Source of the DNA: Syntrophus sp. (in: bacteria) | Lineage (GTDB): Bacteria > Desulfobacterota > Syntrophia > Syntrophales > UBA8958 | Assembly (NCBI GenBank): GCA_003451635.1 | Contig: DMAT01000059.1 | Span: forward strand, 1 to 9,365 | DNA length: 9,365 nt | Direction of reading: 5' to 3' | Shown here: in pieces, positions 1 through 7,606 of the stretch | How the letters are laid out: every line of letters begins with the position of its first letter | Position numbering within the stretch: the first letter of the stretch is position 1 | Notes under the pieces: model-generated | Told to the model about the DNA's origin: nothing | Database searches by the model: none | Seen by the model: the letters and a program-made list of their open reading frames with translations, nothing else | Program-made: the position numbers and the translations under genes

Positions 1-1270
1 GCCGGACTATATTGATGCCGGCTGGATGAGCAAGGCAGCAGGACAGCCCTGCTACAACCTCGACGCCTATCTGATGACGCCCGCGGCCATAGCGACCACC
101 TTTCAGGGGCATATTCACGGCAGCTCCTTTGCCGTGGTCGAGGGCAACCGGGGCATTTTCGACGGAGTCAACGCCGAAGGCGAGTTTTCCACTGCAGAAC
201 TGGCCTTGCAGCTTGACCTGCCGGTGCTGCTGGTGGTCAACTGCTCAAAAACCACCCGGACGGTGGCGGCGCTGGTGCTCGGCTGCCAGGCCTTTGATCC
301 GCGCATCCGTTTTGCCGGCGTCATTCTCAATCAGATTGCCACCTCCCGGCACGAATCGATTATCCGCCAGTCTCTGGAAAACTACACCGATCTGCCGGTC
401 TTGGGGATCATGCCCCGGCTGAAAAAGGATATCTTCCCCATGCGCCACCTTGGGGTGACCCCCCACCAGGAATATGCTGAAGCTGGCGAGGCAGTGGACC
501 GGCTGGCGGCTCTGGCGGAGATCCATTTTGATTTGGATGCAATCATCTCCCGGATGCGGGAGGTGATGCCGCTGCCGCCGGTGACCAGCGAGCAGATCCT
601 GCCGAAGCTGACCATCGGGGTGCTCCGCGATGCTGCCTTTCAATTCTACTACGAGGAGAACCTGGAGGCCCTGAGGGCGGCCGGCGCCCGGTTGGTGATG
701 ATCGATGCCCTTCATTCCGGTGCCTTGCCCGCCGATTTGGACGGTCTCTATATCGGCGGCGGGTTCCCCGAAACCAGCGCCCGGCAACTGGCTGATAACA
801 GCAGCTTCCGGCAATCGATCCGCGATCGCATCGACGCTGGCCTGCCGGTCTATGCCGAGTGCGGCGGCCTGATTTTTCTTGGCCGCTCCATCCTGCTCCA
901 GGGGCAGGAGTATCCGCTGGCAGGGGTTTTTCCGGTGACCTTTGCCATCTCCGCCAAACCTCAGGCCCATGGCTATTCGGCTTTTACAGTGGAAAAGGCC
1001 AACAGCTTTTATCCGGTCGGCGCCCGGATCAAAGGGCATGAATTTCGCTATTCGACTGTCCACCAGTGGGATGGGGCACCGGAGGATCTGGTGCTCCAGA
1101 TGGAACGGGGTGCCGGCTTCTCCGGGGGCCGCGATGGACTGGTCAAAAACAATGTCCTTGCCCTCTACACCCATGTGATGTCCTCGGGCACGCCTCAATG
1201 GGTGGAAGGCTTCATTGCCGCAGTGCGTAAGTATTCCGCAGGCAAACCCATCGCCGTATCCCTGGTTTGA
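1..1270 (+). CDS. cbiA: Cobyrinate a,c-diamide synthase CbiA (5' end outside window)
   Basis: CbiA amidates the a and c side chains of cobyrinate, or its Co-precorrin equivalent, using glutamine and ATP in anaerobic cobalamin synthesis in the cytosol. The reading frame is open from position 2 with no start. The first visible residues, PDYIDAGW, match the conserved KxGPDYIDPxxH region, so the ATP-binding P-loop domain is cut off and the ATG at 26 is internal. Visible motifs are VVEGNRGIFDG, typical of the CobB/CbiA synthetase domain, then the class I glutamine amidotransferase domain with YIGGGFPE, the nucleophile Cys in AECGGL (codon 860-862) and the catalytic His in LYTHVM (codon 1172-1174). 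The C-terminus is intact, so the protein should be functional. Other corrinoid genes presumably lie upstream, but none is visible. The downstream kinase has its own promoter and is probably a separate unit. CobB, the aerobic counterpart, has the same fold; CbiA is preferred from the inferred anaerobic host. Confidence 0.93.
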   Translation, partial: PDYIDAGWMSKAAGQPCYNLDAYLMTPAAIATTFQGHIHGSSFAVVEGNRGIFDGVNAEGEFSTAELALQLDLPVLLVVNCSKTTRTVAALVLGCQAFDPRIRFAGVILNQIATSRHESIIRQSLENYTDLPVLGIMPRLKKDIFPMRHLGVTPHQEYAEAGEAVDRLAALAEIHFDLDAIISRMREVMPLPPVTSEQILPKLTIGVLRDAAFQFYYEENLEALRAAGARLVMIDALHSGALPADLDGLYIGGGFPETSARQLADNSSFRQSIRDRIDAGLPVYAECGGLIFLGRSILLQGQEYPLAGVFPVTFAISAKPQAHGYSAFTVEKANSFYPVGARIKGHEFRYSTVHQWDGAPEDLVLQMERGAGFSGGRDGLVKNNVLALYTHVMSSGTPQWVEGFIAAVRKYSAGKPIAVSLV

Positions 1271-1363
1271 ACGGCATTCTCCCGCTCTTTTTTCTTCGTT
1301 TTTCCGGGTCTTGGTCTCTGCCCCATCAAGCTGGAGGAAACAGGGAGGGGCGATAAGCTGTTT

Positions 1364-1392
1364 TTGACATCCGCCGGACCGGGCTATATACT
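1364..1392 (+). promoter_or_regulatory. Sigma70-type promoter of the kinase/HD-GYP operon
   Basis: A perfect -35 box TTGACA (1364-1369) and a -10 box TATACT (1387-1392) are separated by exactly 17 nt. Transcription would start near 1399-1400, leaving a leader of about 30 nt before the TTG start at 1430. No operator-like palindrome is obvious. The longest open frame of the kinase would begin with the TTG of this -35 box, which argues against that longer start. Confidence 0.65.
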
Positions 1393-1429
1393 GAGGCCAA
1401 CGAATCTTCTTTGCAAAGGTGTCACGATT

Positions 1430-3430
1430 TTGAAAAAACAGTTGGTTGCTCTTGCCTGTCTCGCTGTCCTCCTGCCTCATGCCGCTGCCGCGGCCGATGG
1501 CGCCAATCTTTCCTCCCCTTTTTCTCTTCTGCTCCTTGCCGCAGGGGGCCTGCTCGTCGCTGTTTTCTGGCTTTGGCTGCGAAGACAGCGGTTGCTCAAA
1601 GACAAAAAAACTTTGATCGCCCGTTTGCAGTTGGCCGAGCAGATCGTGGATCAAGCGCCTCTGCCCATCCTTCGCCTCAAAACAGATTTCACCGTCATTG
1701 AGGCCAATCGATGCGCCTCCGCCGATGATCGCCTTAGACTCATCGGTGCCAACCTGCTCGACCTGCAACCAGAACTGGCCAGCCATCCCATTGTTGCTGC
1801 CTGGCAATCGGCGAAAGGGGAAAAATCCCCGGTGCTTCCCGTCCTTTTACCCGATCCAGAAGAACAGGAGAGCGCGGACAATGGCGCTCTGACCCAGATC
1901 ACCATCGAAGGCCAGGAGCAGATCCTCTGGTTCGGCACCACGCCGGGCAATAAAAAGCAGCTTCAGGCGGCCAGCAGTGCGGCTACTCAGGCCGAGGAGT
2001 CGGCCAACCGGATGAAGAGCGAGTTTATCGCCAACATCAACCACGAGGTCCGGACCCCGATGAACGCCATCATTGGGTACACTGAGATGCTGGCCAATTC
2101 CGAGCTAGGTCCCAAGGAAAAGCGGTTTGTTGCCATTATTCACCGGAGCAGCATGGCGCTTGTTTCTATTTTTAACGATATCATGGAGTTGTCCAAGATC
2201 GATTCCGGTCGGCTGCAGATTATGGTCAGCTCAATCCGCCTGCCCCCGATCATCAGCGAGGTCGAAGGATTATTTAAGGATCTGGCTGAGGAAAAGGGGA
2301 TTCGACTGCATTGCCGGATTGCGAAACATCTGCCCCAATCCTTTATTCTCGATGGAGTGCGGTTGAAGCAGATTCTGCAAAATCTGGTCAGCAATGCGGT
2401 TAAATTTACCAATGAAGGCTCTGTCGAATTGCTGGTGGAGGGCGATCCGTCTGCGGAAAATGAAGATCGTTTTGATCTCCGGTTTACGGTCAAAGACACC
2501 GGAATAGGTATACCGGTTCGGGATCAGCAAAAGATTTTTGAACTCTTCCGGCAACGGGAAGACGCCAGCACCAGACAGTATGGCGGGGTTGGCCTGGGTC
2601 TGACCCTCTGCAGCCGTCTGACAAAGATGATGGGCGGTCGCATAGAGCTGGCCAGCAACGAAGGGGAGGGCGCCCGCTTTACCGTCTTTCTCTACGGCAT
2701 ACAGCTTGCGCAATCGGCCCCGGATGAGCTGGCATTTAACCGGGACGCAAAGAACCCTGAGCAGGAAAGAAAGTTGTTGGTGGTTGATGATGTTGATTTG
2801 ATCAAGGATGTTTTTGTCGATTTTTTCCAGGACAGTCCCTACAAGGTGCTCACGGCCACCAACGGCGACGATGCTTTGTCCCTTGCTGTTTCGGAACAGC
2901 CTGTGGTCATTTTTATGGATCTCAACCTGGCCGGTAACGACGGCCGGAGCGTGACCGAGCAGTTGCGGCAAACGGCTGAAACCGCCTCGATACCGGTGGT
3001 CGTGATGACCGGCGAGATGCTGGAAGAAGCGGATTACAAGCCGTTGTTCGATGATTTTCTGCAGAAACCTTTCCGGCTGGAAACACTCAAGGATATCGTC
3101 GTCCGCTATGCCCGGACCTCTTCAGGGCACGGGCCGCAATCGGCTACGCATGACAGCTCTGACGGAGATGAACGGCTCCTGATTATTCGAGTCGCAAGCG
3201 TATGGAATACTGATCTGGAATTACTGCGGCGCCAGGCCTCTCGTTCCGGTAGTTTGGCGGATGCAGCCTCCCTGGGCATGGCCATGAAAGAGAGGGGCTT
3301 GACGGAAAATCAACCAATGCTGGCTGAGCTGGGGAATGAATTGATGCACTACGCCAATGAACCCAATATTTTGGGTGTGGATCGCCTTCTTTCCAGGTTG
3401 TCCAAGGTTATGGACCGAAAAGAGCCATGA
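1430..3430 (+). CDS. Membrane hybrid sensor histidine kinase with receiver domain
   Basis: This is a membrane sensor kinase of about 666 aa that should autophosphorylate and pass phosphate to its own receiver. I chose the TTG at 1430 because AAAGGTG (1415-1421) lies 8 nt upstream and a signal-like peptide (LKKQLVALACLAVLLPHA) starts there; the frame is open back to 1364 only across the promoter. In order: signal peptide (1-22), transmembrane helix (about 29-50, then RRQR), a PAS-like domain (about 63-150), HisKA with the phospho-acceptor H205 in NHEVRTP, an ATPase domain with N-box QNLVSNAVKF and G-boxes DTGIGIP and GGVGLGL, and a REC domain with D453/D454, phospho-Asp D497 (MDLNLAG) and K546. 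The last 75 or so residues are helical without an Hpt HxxKG motif. There is almost no periplasmic loop, so sensing is probably cytoplasmic through PAS. It overlaps the HD-GYP gene by ATGA. Confidence 0.92.
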   Translation: MKKQLVALACLAVLLPHAAAAADGANLSSPFSLLLLAAGGLLVAVFWLWLRRQRLLKDKKTLIARLQLAEQIVDQAPLPILRLKTDFTVIEANRCASADDRLRLIGANLLDLQPELASHPIVAAWQSAKGEKSPVLPVLLPDPEEQESADNGALTQITIEGQEQILWFGTTPGNKKQLQAASSAATQAEESANRMKSEFIANINHEVRTPMNAIIGYTEMLANSELGPKEKRFVAIIHRSSMALVSIFNDIMELSKIDSGRLQIMVSSIRLPPIISEVEGLFKDLAEEKGIRLHCRIAKHLPQSFILDGVRLKQILQNLVSNAVKFTNEGSVELLVEGDPSAENEDRFDLRFTVKDTGIGIPVRDQQKIFELFRQREDASTRQYGGVGLGLTLCSRLTKMMGGRIELASNEGEGARFTVFLYGIQLAQSAPDELAFNRDAKNPEQERKLLVVDDVDLIKDVFVDFFQDSPYKVLTATNGDDALSLAVSEQPVVIFMDLNLAGNDGRSVTEQLRQTAETASIPVVVMTGEMLEEADYKPLFDDFLQKPFRLETLKDIVVRYARTSSGHGPQSATHDSSDGDERLLIIRVASVWNTDLELLRRQASRSGSLADAASLGMAMKERGLTENQPMLAELGNELMHYANEPNILGVDRLLSRLSKVMDRKEP

Positions 3431-4494
3431 ATACTATTAAAAAGCCCCTGATTTTCATCGTCGACGATGTGCCCGAAAATATTCAGATCGCCATGTCGCA
3501 TCTGAAGGAACTCGACTGCGACTTTGCCTACGCCACGTCCGGTGAGCAGGCCTTGGAGCGGATTGCCGCCACCAGCCCCCAGTTGATCCTCATGGATGTC
3601 ATGATGCCGGGAATGAGTGGTTTCCAGGTCGTGGAAGCGCTCACCCGGAGCGAGAAGACCTGTTCGATTCCGGTGATCTTTCTCACTGCCAGAGCAGAAT
3701 CGGAGGATGTGGTTCGCGGTTTCAACCTTGGTGGCGTCGACTACGTCACAAAGCCGTTCAAGGGGGTGGAACTGCGCTCACGTGTCCGCAACCACCTGGA
3801 ACTGCATGCGTACCGGAGCAATCTCGAACGGTTGGTGGAGGAACGGAGCCGGGAGGCGGAATTGCTCAAGGATGTTATCATTGAGGCTATGGGTGAGTTG
3901 GCGGAGTATCGCGATCCCGAAACCGGTAGTCACATTCATCGCACCCGTGCCTATGTGCAGTTGCTTGCCGAAGCACTGGTTACCCAAGGGCATTTTCTTG
4001 AACTCTTGTCCAAGGAATACATCGTCTTGTTGTGGAAGTGTGCGCCGTTGCACGACATCGGCAAAGTAGCCATTCGTGATTCCATTCTGCTCAAACCCGG
4101 CAAGCTCACTCCCGAGGAATTCGAGGATATGAAGATGCACGCCCAGTATGGCGAAGAGGTTATCGCTAATCTTGAACAGATGGCCGGAAAGCCGACCTCC
4201 TTTCTCAGTTGTGCCAAGGATATTGCCGGCAGTCACCACGAGAAGTACGACGGCAGCGGCTATCCGCGGGGGCTGGCGGGTGACGCAATCCCGTTGGCCG
4301 GACGGATCATGGCCATTGCCGATGTCTACGACGCCCTTATCTCCAAACGGGTCTATAAAAATTCCCTGTCCCACGAAGAGGCCATGGCCATCATGCTCGA
4401 GGGCAAGGGAACCCATTTTGACCCGATCCTGATCGACGCCTTTTTAGTGGTGGAGCCTCACTTTCGGCAGATTGCGGCCAATAATCTCGACTGA
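3427..4494 (+). CDS. Response regulator with HD-GYP c-di-GMP phosphodiesterase domain
   Basis: This is an RpfG-like protein of 355 aa: a phosphorylation-controlled hydrolase of cyclic di-GMP, the second messenger for biofilm and motility. The REC domain (about 5-125) has D13/D14, phospho-Asp D57 in LILMDVMMPG, T87 and K109 (VTKPF). A coiled-coil linker (about 128-155) joins it to the HD-GYP domain, which shows YRDPETGSHIHR (161-172), the metal-binding H209/D210 in LHDIGK, H238, H270/H271 and E272, then DGSGYP (275-280) and RGL, and D299/D302 in ADVYDA. All residues expected of an active enzyme are present. The start overlaps the kinase stop (ATGA), indicating translational coupling and a cognate sensor/effector pair. 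There is no DNA-binding domain. No clear terminator follows; a yjbQ fragment starts 44 nt after the stop. Confidence 0.95.
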   Translation: MNTIKKPLIFIVDDVPENIQIAMSHLKELDCDFAYATSGEQALERIAATSPQLILMDVMMPGMSGFQVVEALTRSEKTCSIPVIFLTARAESEDVVRGFNLGGVDYVTKPFKGVELRSRVRNHLELHAYRSNLERLVEERSREAELLKDVIIEAMGELAEYRDPETGSHIHRTRAYVQLLAEALVTQGHFLELLSKEYIVLLWKCAPLHDIGKVAIRDSILLKPGKLTPEEFEDMKMHAQYGEEVIANLEQMAGKPTSFLSCAKDIAGSHHEKYDGSGYPRGLAGDAIPLAGRIMAIADVYDALISKRVYKNSLSHEEAMAIMLEGKGTHFDPILIDAFLVVEPHFRQIAANNLD

Positions 4495-4538
4495 CAGCGA
4501 GACCGACCGCCTCTTTCCTTTTTCTCAACCCGACAATC

Positions 4539-4679
4539 ATGAAAAGTTACTTCAAGGAACTTTGGTTTGATGTGCCTACCCGGCGCGCCTTCATCAACAT
4601 CACCCCGGAGGTGGAGCAATGCCTGGCTGAAAGCGGCATTCAAGAAGGGCTGTTGTTGTGTAACGCTATGCATATTTAG
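4539..4679 (+). pseudogene. yjbQ: 5' fragment of a YjbQ-family gene, 46 codons
   Basis: This frame starts MKSYFKELWFDVPTRRAF and ends CNAMHI-stop. It is the N-terminal third of a YjbQ/UPF0047 protein (about 130-140 aa; family TIGR00149, some members with thiamine-phosphate synthase activity). The nucleotide sequence 4539-4666 aligns with 9238-9365 at a constant offset of 4699, with about six mismatches all in the first 46 nt and then about 82 identical bases. Similarity to the expected gene breaks off at the Met-His codons near 4673. There is no ribosome binding site before the ATG. The fragment most likely arose by duplication, recombination or element insertion. A functional 46-aa peptide cannot be excluded but seems unlikely. 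Confidence 0.8.
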
Positions 4680-5000
4680 TTACACCGACGCCCTTCCTTC
4701 TCGCCTGTACGATAACCTGCCTGAATAAAAGACATAATCATATTTTTGAAGACAGCGGCGACATCCTTGCCGAAGCCTAGTCCACCAAACTTCCCACCCC
4801 GCCTTCATCTCTGGCAAAACAGCCAGGTCGCGAATCATAGGGCAGACAGGCCCTATCATTTCACGATTTATCGCTCTACACGGTGGATTGCCCAGAATGG
4901 GCTTGGCTGCAAATTGGAAGGCAAAAAAGTAATGAATGGTTGACCTTGATCTTTTTGAGATGTTTTTGGAGTATATCTAAAATTGGTTCTAAAAGTTTCA
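4680..5000. other. Gene-free stretch between the yjbQ fragment and the terminator
   Basis: I see no credible gene here. Open frames of 60-70 codons exist, but their composition is not protein-like and they lack ribosome binding sites. The only structure is a small perfect hairpin, ATAGGGC (4837-4843) and GCCCTAT (4850-4856) around a 6-nt loop, without a T-run. The left breakpoint of yjbQ similarity (about 4673) lies just before this stretch. No terminal inverted repeat matching the sequence before 9057 was found by eye. Confidence 0.5.
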
Positions 5001-5034
5001 TGACCCGAGGGGATTTCGTAGTCCCCTCGGGTCA
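5001..5034 (-). terminator. Intrinsic terminator of the AAA ATPase/transglycosylase unit
   Basis: A perfect 13-bp stem, TGACCCGAGGGGA (5001-5013) with TCCCCTCGGGTCA (5022-5034), encloses an 8-nt loop. The TGA stop of the transglycosylase (5032-5034) forms the base of the stem. The tract after it on the - strand is only moderately T-rich (ACTTTTAG), so termination efficiency is uncertain. The symmetrical hairpin could also stop + strand transcripts, with CTTATTTCTT following on that side. Confidence 0.72.
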
Positions 5035-5661
5035 CTTATTTCTTCGATAGAACTGATAATTTACTAGAACCTTGGAAACATAAGTATTTGTTTCGCGGAT
5101 GTCGGGAATCTCTTTTTTAACTTTGCCTGGTCCGGCGTTGTACGCCGCTAGACTTAACTCGACATCCCCGTTGTAGCTGTCGAGTAGTGAGCGCAGGTAT
5201 TTCGTGCCGCCAACGATGTTCTCCTTTGGATCAAAAGGATCTGTAATCTGGAGATCCCTAGCCGTCCCAGGCATTAACTGCATTAAGCCTTGTGCGCCTT
5301 TAGGCGACACTGCACCGGGATCGAAATTCGATTCGGTCTTGATGACCGCCTTGACCAACAGCGGATCGACCCGGTGTTTCTTGGCCGTGGTCTGGATAAA
5401 GTCATTCAACGACCGGGTGACCGAATCGTTATCCTCCAGACCCGAACCTGATTTCAAAGGCACAGTTGATCTGCCGACAAGGACCTGTGGTTTGCTCCCT
5501 TTTCTTGACTTCGCCCCGAGCTTGCGCATTTCGCCGCCCTCGACCGGTGCGTAATAGAGTTCTCCTTTGGCGTCGATGTACGCAGTGACCCTCGCTCCAG
5601 TCGTATCCGGTAATGAAAACTGAAGAAGGAGCAGAAGGACAAAATGGATGAGGAGTTTCAT
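5032..5661 (-). CDS. Secreted lytic transglycosylase, SLT family
   Basis: This is a peptidoglycan lytic transglycosylase of 209 aa that would cleave the MurNAc-GlcNAc bond in the periplasm. The chosen ATG at 5661 begins a signal peptide, MKLLIHFVLLLLLQF; AGGAG lies about 13 nt upstream. The frame is open to 5811, overlapping the ATPase end, but the extra 50 residues are basic and would bury the signal peptide, so that start is disfavoured. A short N-terminal module (VTAYIDAKGELYYAP) resembles the DUF4124-like start of similar enzymes. The catalytic domain has the Glu in KTESNF (residue 100), GAQGLMQLMPGTA (112-124), GGTKYLRSLL and AAYNAGPG (about 152-159). It lies 124 nt after the ATPase and is probably co-transcribed. 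The ATPase neighbour suggests a role in wall remodelling for an assembly or transport process, which is speculative. Confidence 0.88.
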   Translation of the reverse strand: MKLLIHFVLLLLLQFSLPDTTGARVTAYIDAKGELYYAPVEGGEMRKLGAKSRKGSKPQVLVGRSTVPLKSGSGLEDNDSVTRSLNDFIQTTAKKHRVDPLLVKAVIKTESNFDPGAVSPKGAQGLMQLMPGTARDLQITDPFDPKENIVGGTKYLRSLLDSYNGDVELSLAAYNAGPGKVKKEIPDIRETNTYVSKVLVNYQFYRRNK

Positions 5662-5785
5662 CAGCCCTGAATAGCTCCTCTCTTGTTGATCCATGTTGAT
5701 CCGTAACCTTGCCTTCTTAATCTGAACCGTGGCGAATTTGTAATTTTTTTTTCGATCTGAATCGGAGATTGAAAGCTGAAGAAGT

Positions 5786-6883
5786 CTACGAATATTCTTC
5801 TTCTTCAACATTCTTTTTAACCCGAACGGCTATATCGCTTTGACAGCATTCATTCCACAGTTCGATTATCGATGCCGGCCCGTCTTCCGAAAATATATGA
5901 TACGCGAGGCTGCTATCACGGAGGACCGAAACAGAACCAAGAGGCATATTCAGATTCGAGAGTTGGAGTGAATTTGCTTTCTCTCTCAGCGGAGAAACGA
6001 GATCAACAAGATGAGCAATACTCCGCACCCCATACCTGAACTTGCTCATGACCACAAAACGGAGCAATGCCCAGGGTATCGTCTCCAATTTACAGGCAAA
6101 TCGATTTTGCAGAAGGGCAATAGTGAGACATACTTTATCAATACGTCGATCTTTGTCGGCGGAGACCGTATCGAGGGCAGGAATCTCGAGCTCTCCTCCA
6201 TTTATACGGGATAAGAGATCAACTAATTTTGTTTCTTGTGCTTCCGTAACCGATTGCATTGCTTTTGCAGATTTCATCTCTTGCTCAATATTCTTGCCAC
6301 TGCCGGCAAGTACAATCACAAGTTTACCTAGTTTCAAGTCACGATGACTAATTTGCAATCCTCCATCCCACATAAGAGGTAACAACATCGGAAAGTTAGC
6401 TGGGTTGCTATCGAATTCATCAAGGAAGAGAATTGGCAGACGATCGACGACCTTCAGATTTCTCACCTCATCAAGAGGTTGTGTTAGATCATCGATAGAA
6501 TGCAGGCTTGCCATATTAAAATTAACAGCCGTTGCATGCTGACTCTCAAGTTTTCGGGCTAAACAATGCACCATGTGAGATTTGCCGGAACCAGGCTCAG
6601 CCTGCATGATAATGTTCAGTGGTCGTCGAAGGGTATCATCATCTGCATACCTTTTGATCTGGTTGATGATTCGCAAGATATCTTGTCGATGTTGCCAATC
6701 AAGCGTAACATAGTCTCCAAGAAGGCTACGGCTTTGCTGGTAAGCTTCCGATATGTCAACATTCTCTGATGGAGGCGATTTATCTAAAAATGCACTCGCA
6801 ATTTCTTGACGTGCTTTCTTGTAGCGTTCCTCCAACCCTTTCTTGTTTTTGCGGGAGGATATCATTCCTTTTTCTTCTATCAT
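5786..6883 (-). CDS. AAA+ ATPase of unknown function
   Basis: This stand-alone cytoplasmic AAA+ ATPase has 365 aa. No signal peptide or membrane segment is visible, and I do not recognise a named family. From the start at 6883: an N-terminal basic helical region (1-40), a helical linker, Walker A AEPGSGKS (95-102), Walker B LFLDEFD (D155/E156), a sensor-1-like VIVLAGSGKN (about 189-198), an arginine-finger candidate in LLSRING (R226), and a sensor-2-like FRYGVRSI. The C-terminus is acidic (EEEEYS). The ATG at 6883 has AAGAGA 7 nt upstream; the frame is open to 6907 and an ATG at 6889 is an alternative. The transglycosylase follows on the same strand. ATPase plus wall-lytic enzyme recalls ExeA/GspA-type assembly factors, but no peptidoglycan-binding domain is present. 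The gene is clearly more AT-rich than the genes at 1-4494, consistent with acquisition. Confidence 0.82.
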   Translation of the reverse strand: MIEEKGMISSRKNKKGLEERYKKARQEIASAFLDKSPPSENVDISEAYQQSRSLLGDYVTLDWQHRQDILRIINQIKRYADDDTLRRPLNIIMQAEPGSGKSHMVHCLARKLESQHATAVNFNMASLHSIDDLTQPLDEVRNLKVVDRLPILFLDEFDSNPANFPMLLPLMWDGGLQISHRDLKLGKLVIVLAGSGKNIEQEMKSAKAMQSVTEAQETKLVDLLSRINGGELEIPALDTVSADKDRRIDKVCLTIALLQNRFACKLETIPWALLRFVVMSKFRYGVRSIAHLVDLVSPLREKANSLQLSNLNMPLGSVSVLRDSSLAYHIFSEDGPASIIELWNECCQSDIAVRVKKNVEEEEYS

Positions 6884-7034
6884 GATCATATCTCTTGAAA
6901 TAAGCAAAAATGGCCAGAATCATTGATCTGGTCGTTCATTGAAGAACATGGCAAGTTCTTCATATCTTTCGTATTGAGGAAGGTAAAATGGTGAACGCCG
7001 AAGCGTCTTTTTTGGGATAGCAAACAGAGCGCTG

Positions 7035-7070
7035 AAAAAAACCGGCTCACCCCAACATGGGGTAAGCCGG
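7035..7070 (-). terminator. Strong rho-independent terminator or leader attenuator
   Basis: On the - strand this reads CCGGCTTACCCC, a 5-nt loop, GGGGTGAGCCGG and then seven T. The stem is 6 bp plus 5 bp with one internal mismatch (7048/7064), and the T-run is at 7041-7035. It lies about 150 nt upstream of the ATPase start and more than 500 nt downstream of the TPR gene stop. It either ends an unrecognised - strand transcript from 7100-7600, ends TPR read-through, or acts as an attenuator in the ATPase/transglycosylase leader. Confidence 0.8.
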
Positions 7071-7177
7071 AAAAGGAGGGTACAGGATGACTATATTTAA
7101 AGCATTTGTAATGCCAAACATGAAAAAACAAGCGCAGTCAGGATATAGTTCCAAATTTTTAGTTAGTTAAAGAAAAA

Positions 7178-7378
7178 CTAAAGGTTGGAAGAAATCGCAA
7201 TCCTTGTGCCCAGTTGAGTCTTTATTTCGTTTATTTTTGGTAGACCAACACAGCAAGAAATGATATTCACATGATAAATCAATTCGTTAGCCATGAGTAC
7301 AGTTTGTTGAATCGTAAATGCTGGCTCTTCTGGATTGTGGATACTTTTTACCCAGCGCTCATAATACCAGTGCCGCAA
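7178..7378 (-). CDS. Possible small protein, unassigned and doubtful
   Basis: A 66-codon - strand frame beginning at a TTG reads HWYYERWVKSIHNPEE and ends ISSNL-stop. Its residue mix is more protein-like than that of surrounding frames, and the strong - strand terminator lies about 108 nt past its stop. However, there is no ribosome binding site before the TTG, a stop closes the frame just upstream, and I recognise no family. It could be the remnant of a longer gene whose 5' end has decayed. I list it mainly because something transcribed on the - strand is needed to explain the terminator. Confidence 0.22.
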   Translation of the reverse strand: MRHWYYERWVKSIHNPEEPAFTIQQTVLMANELIYHVNIISCCVGLPKINEIKTQLGTRIAISSNL

Positions 7379-7606
7379 GTCGTTTCATTTCAGAGAATAT
7401 CAGCTCACAGCAGTGTTCGCAGTCAGGATTTCCTTGCTTGTTCAGTCTTCCGAGGCTATTCCTTCAGAATAATTGAGTTTTTTTAAATTGAAGTCGGAAT
7501 GGGTAGGAAATACATTGAGTTAAGTTCCTGTCTCTTCCGCCTGTCAGTTTTTCTGCCCATTAGACAAAATAAATTTATATTGGCCAATGGGTTATGCATA
7601 CGGGAA

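Larger units (their letters stand above)
6884..7606. other. Long AT-rich intergenic region between the ATPase and the TPR gene
   Basis: These roughly 720 bases hold no gene I can support firmly. They contain the strong - strand terminator at 7035-7070; a short - strand hairpin with a UUCG tetraloop (GACGC-TTCG-GCGTT, about 6996-7009) between that terminator and the ATPase; and an unassigned - strand frame at 7178-7378. Near 7550-7590 there are AT-rich symmetrical sequences downstream of the TPR gene (CCCATT ... AATGGG). No tRNA, riboswitch or convincing promoter was recognised. Confidence 0.5.

Noticed and set aside
245..1807. Long - strand open frame of 520 codons opposite cbiA and the kinase start
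   Set aside because: It is antisense to well-recognised genes, its composition is low-complexity Gly/Gln/Arg, and it spans the kinase promoter; it is a GC-rich shadow frame.
2270..2971. - strand frame of 233 codons inside the kinase gene
   Set aside because: It is antisense to the HATPase and REC domains, with no ribosome binding site or recognisable domain.
4837..4856. ATAGGGC/GCCCTAT hairpin as a terminator
   Set aside because: Only 7 bp with no following T-run; no transcript is known to end there.
4746..4943. Possible 65-codon gene after the yjbQ fragment
   Set aside because: Non-ATG-like start context, Pro/His/Thr-rich random composition and no ribosome binding site.
6886..7131. 81-codon - strand frame upstream of the ATPase
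   Set aside because: It runs through the strong terminator hairpin and T-run at 7035-7070 and has no protein-like pattern.
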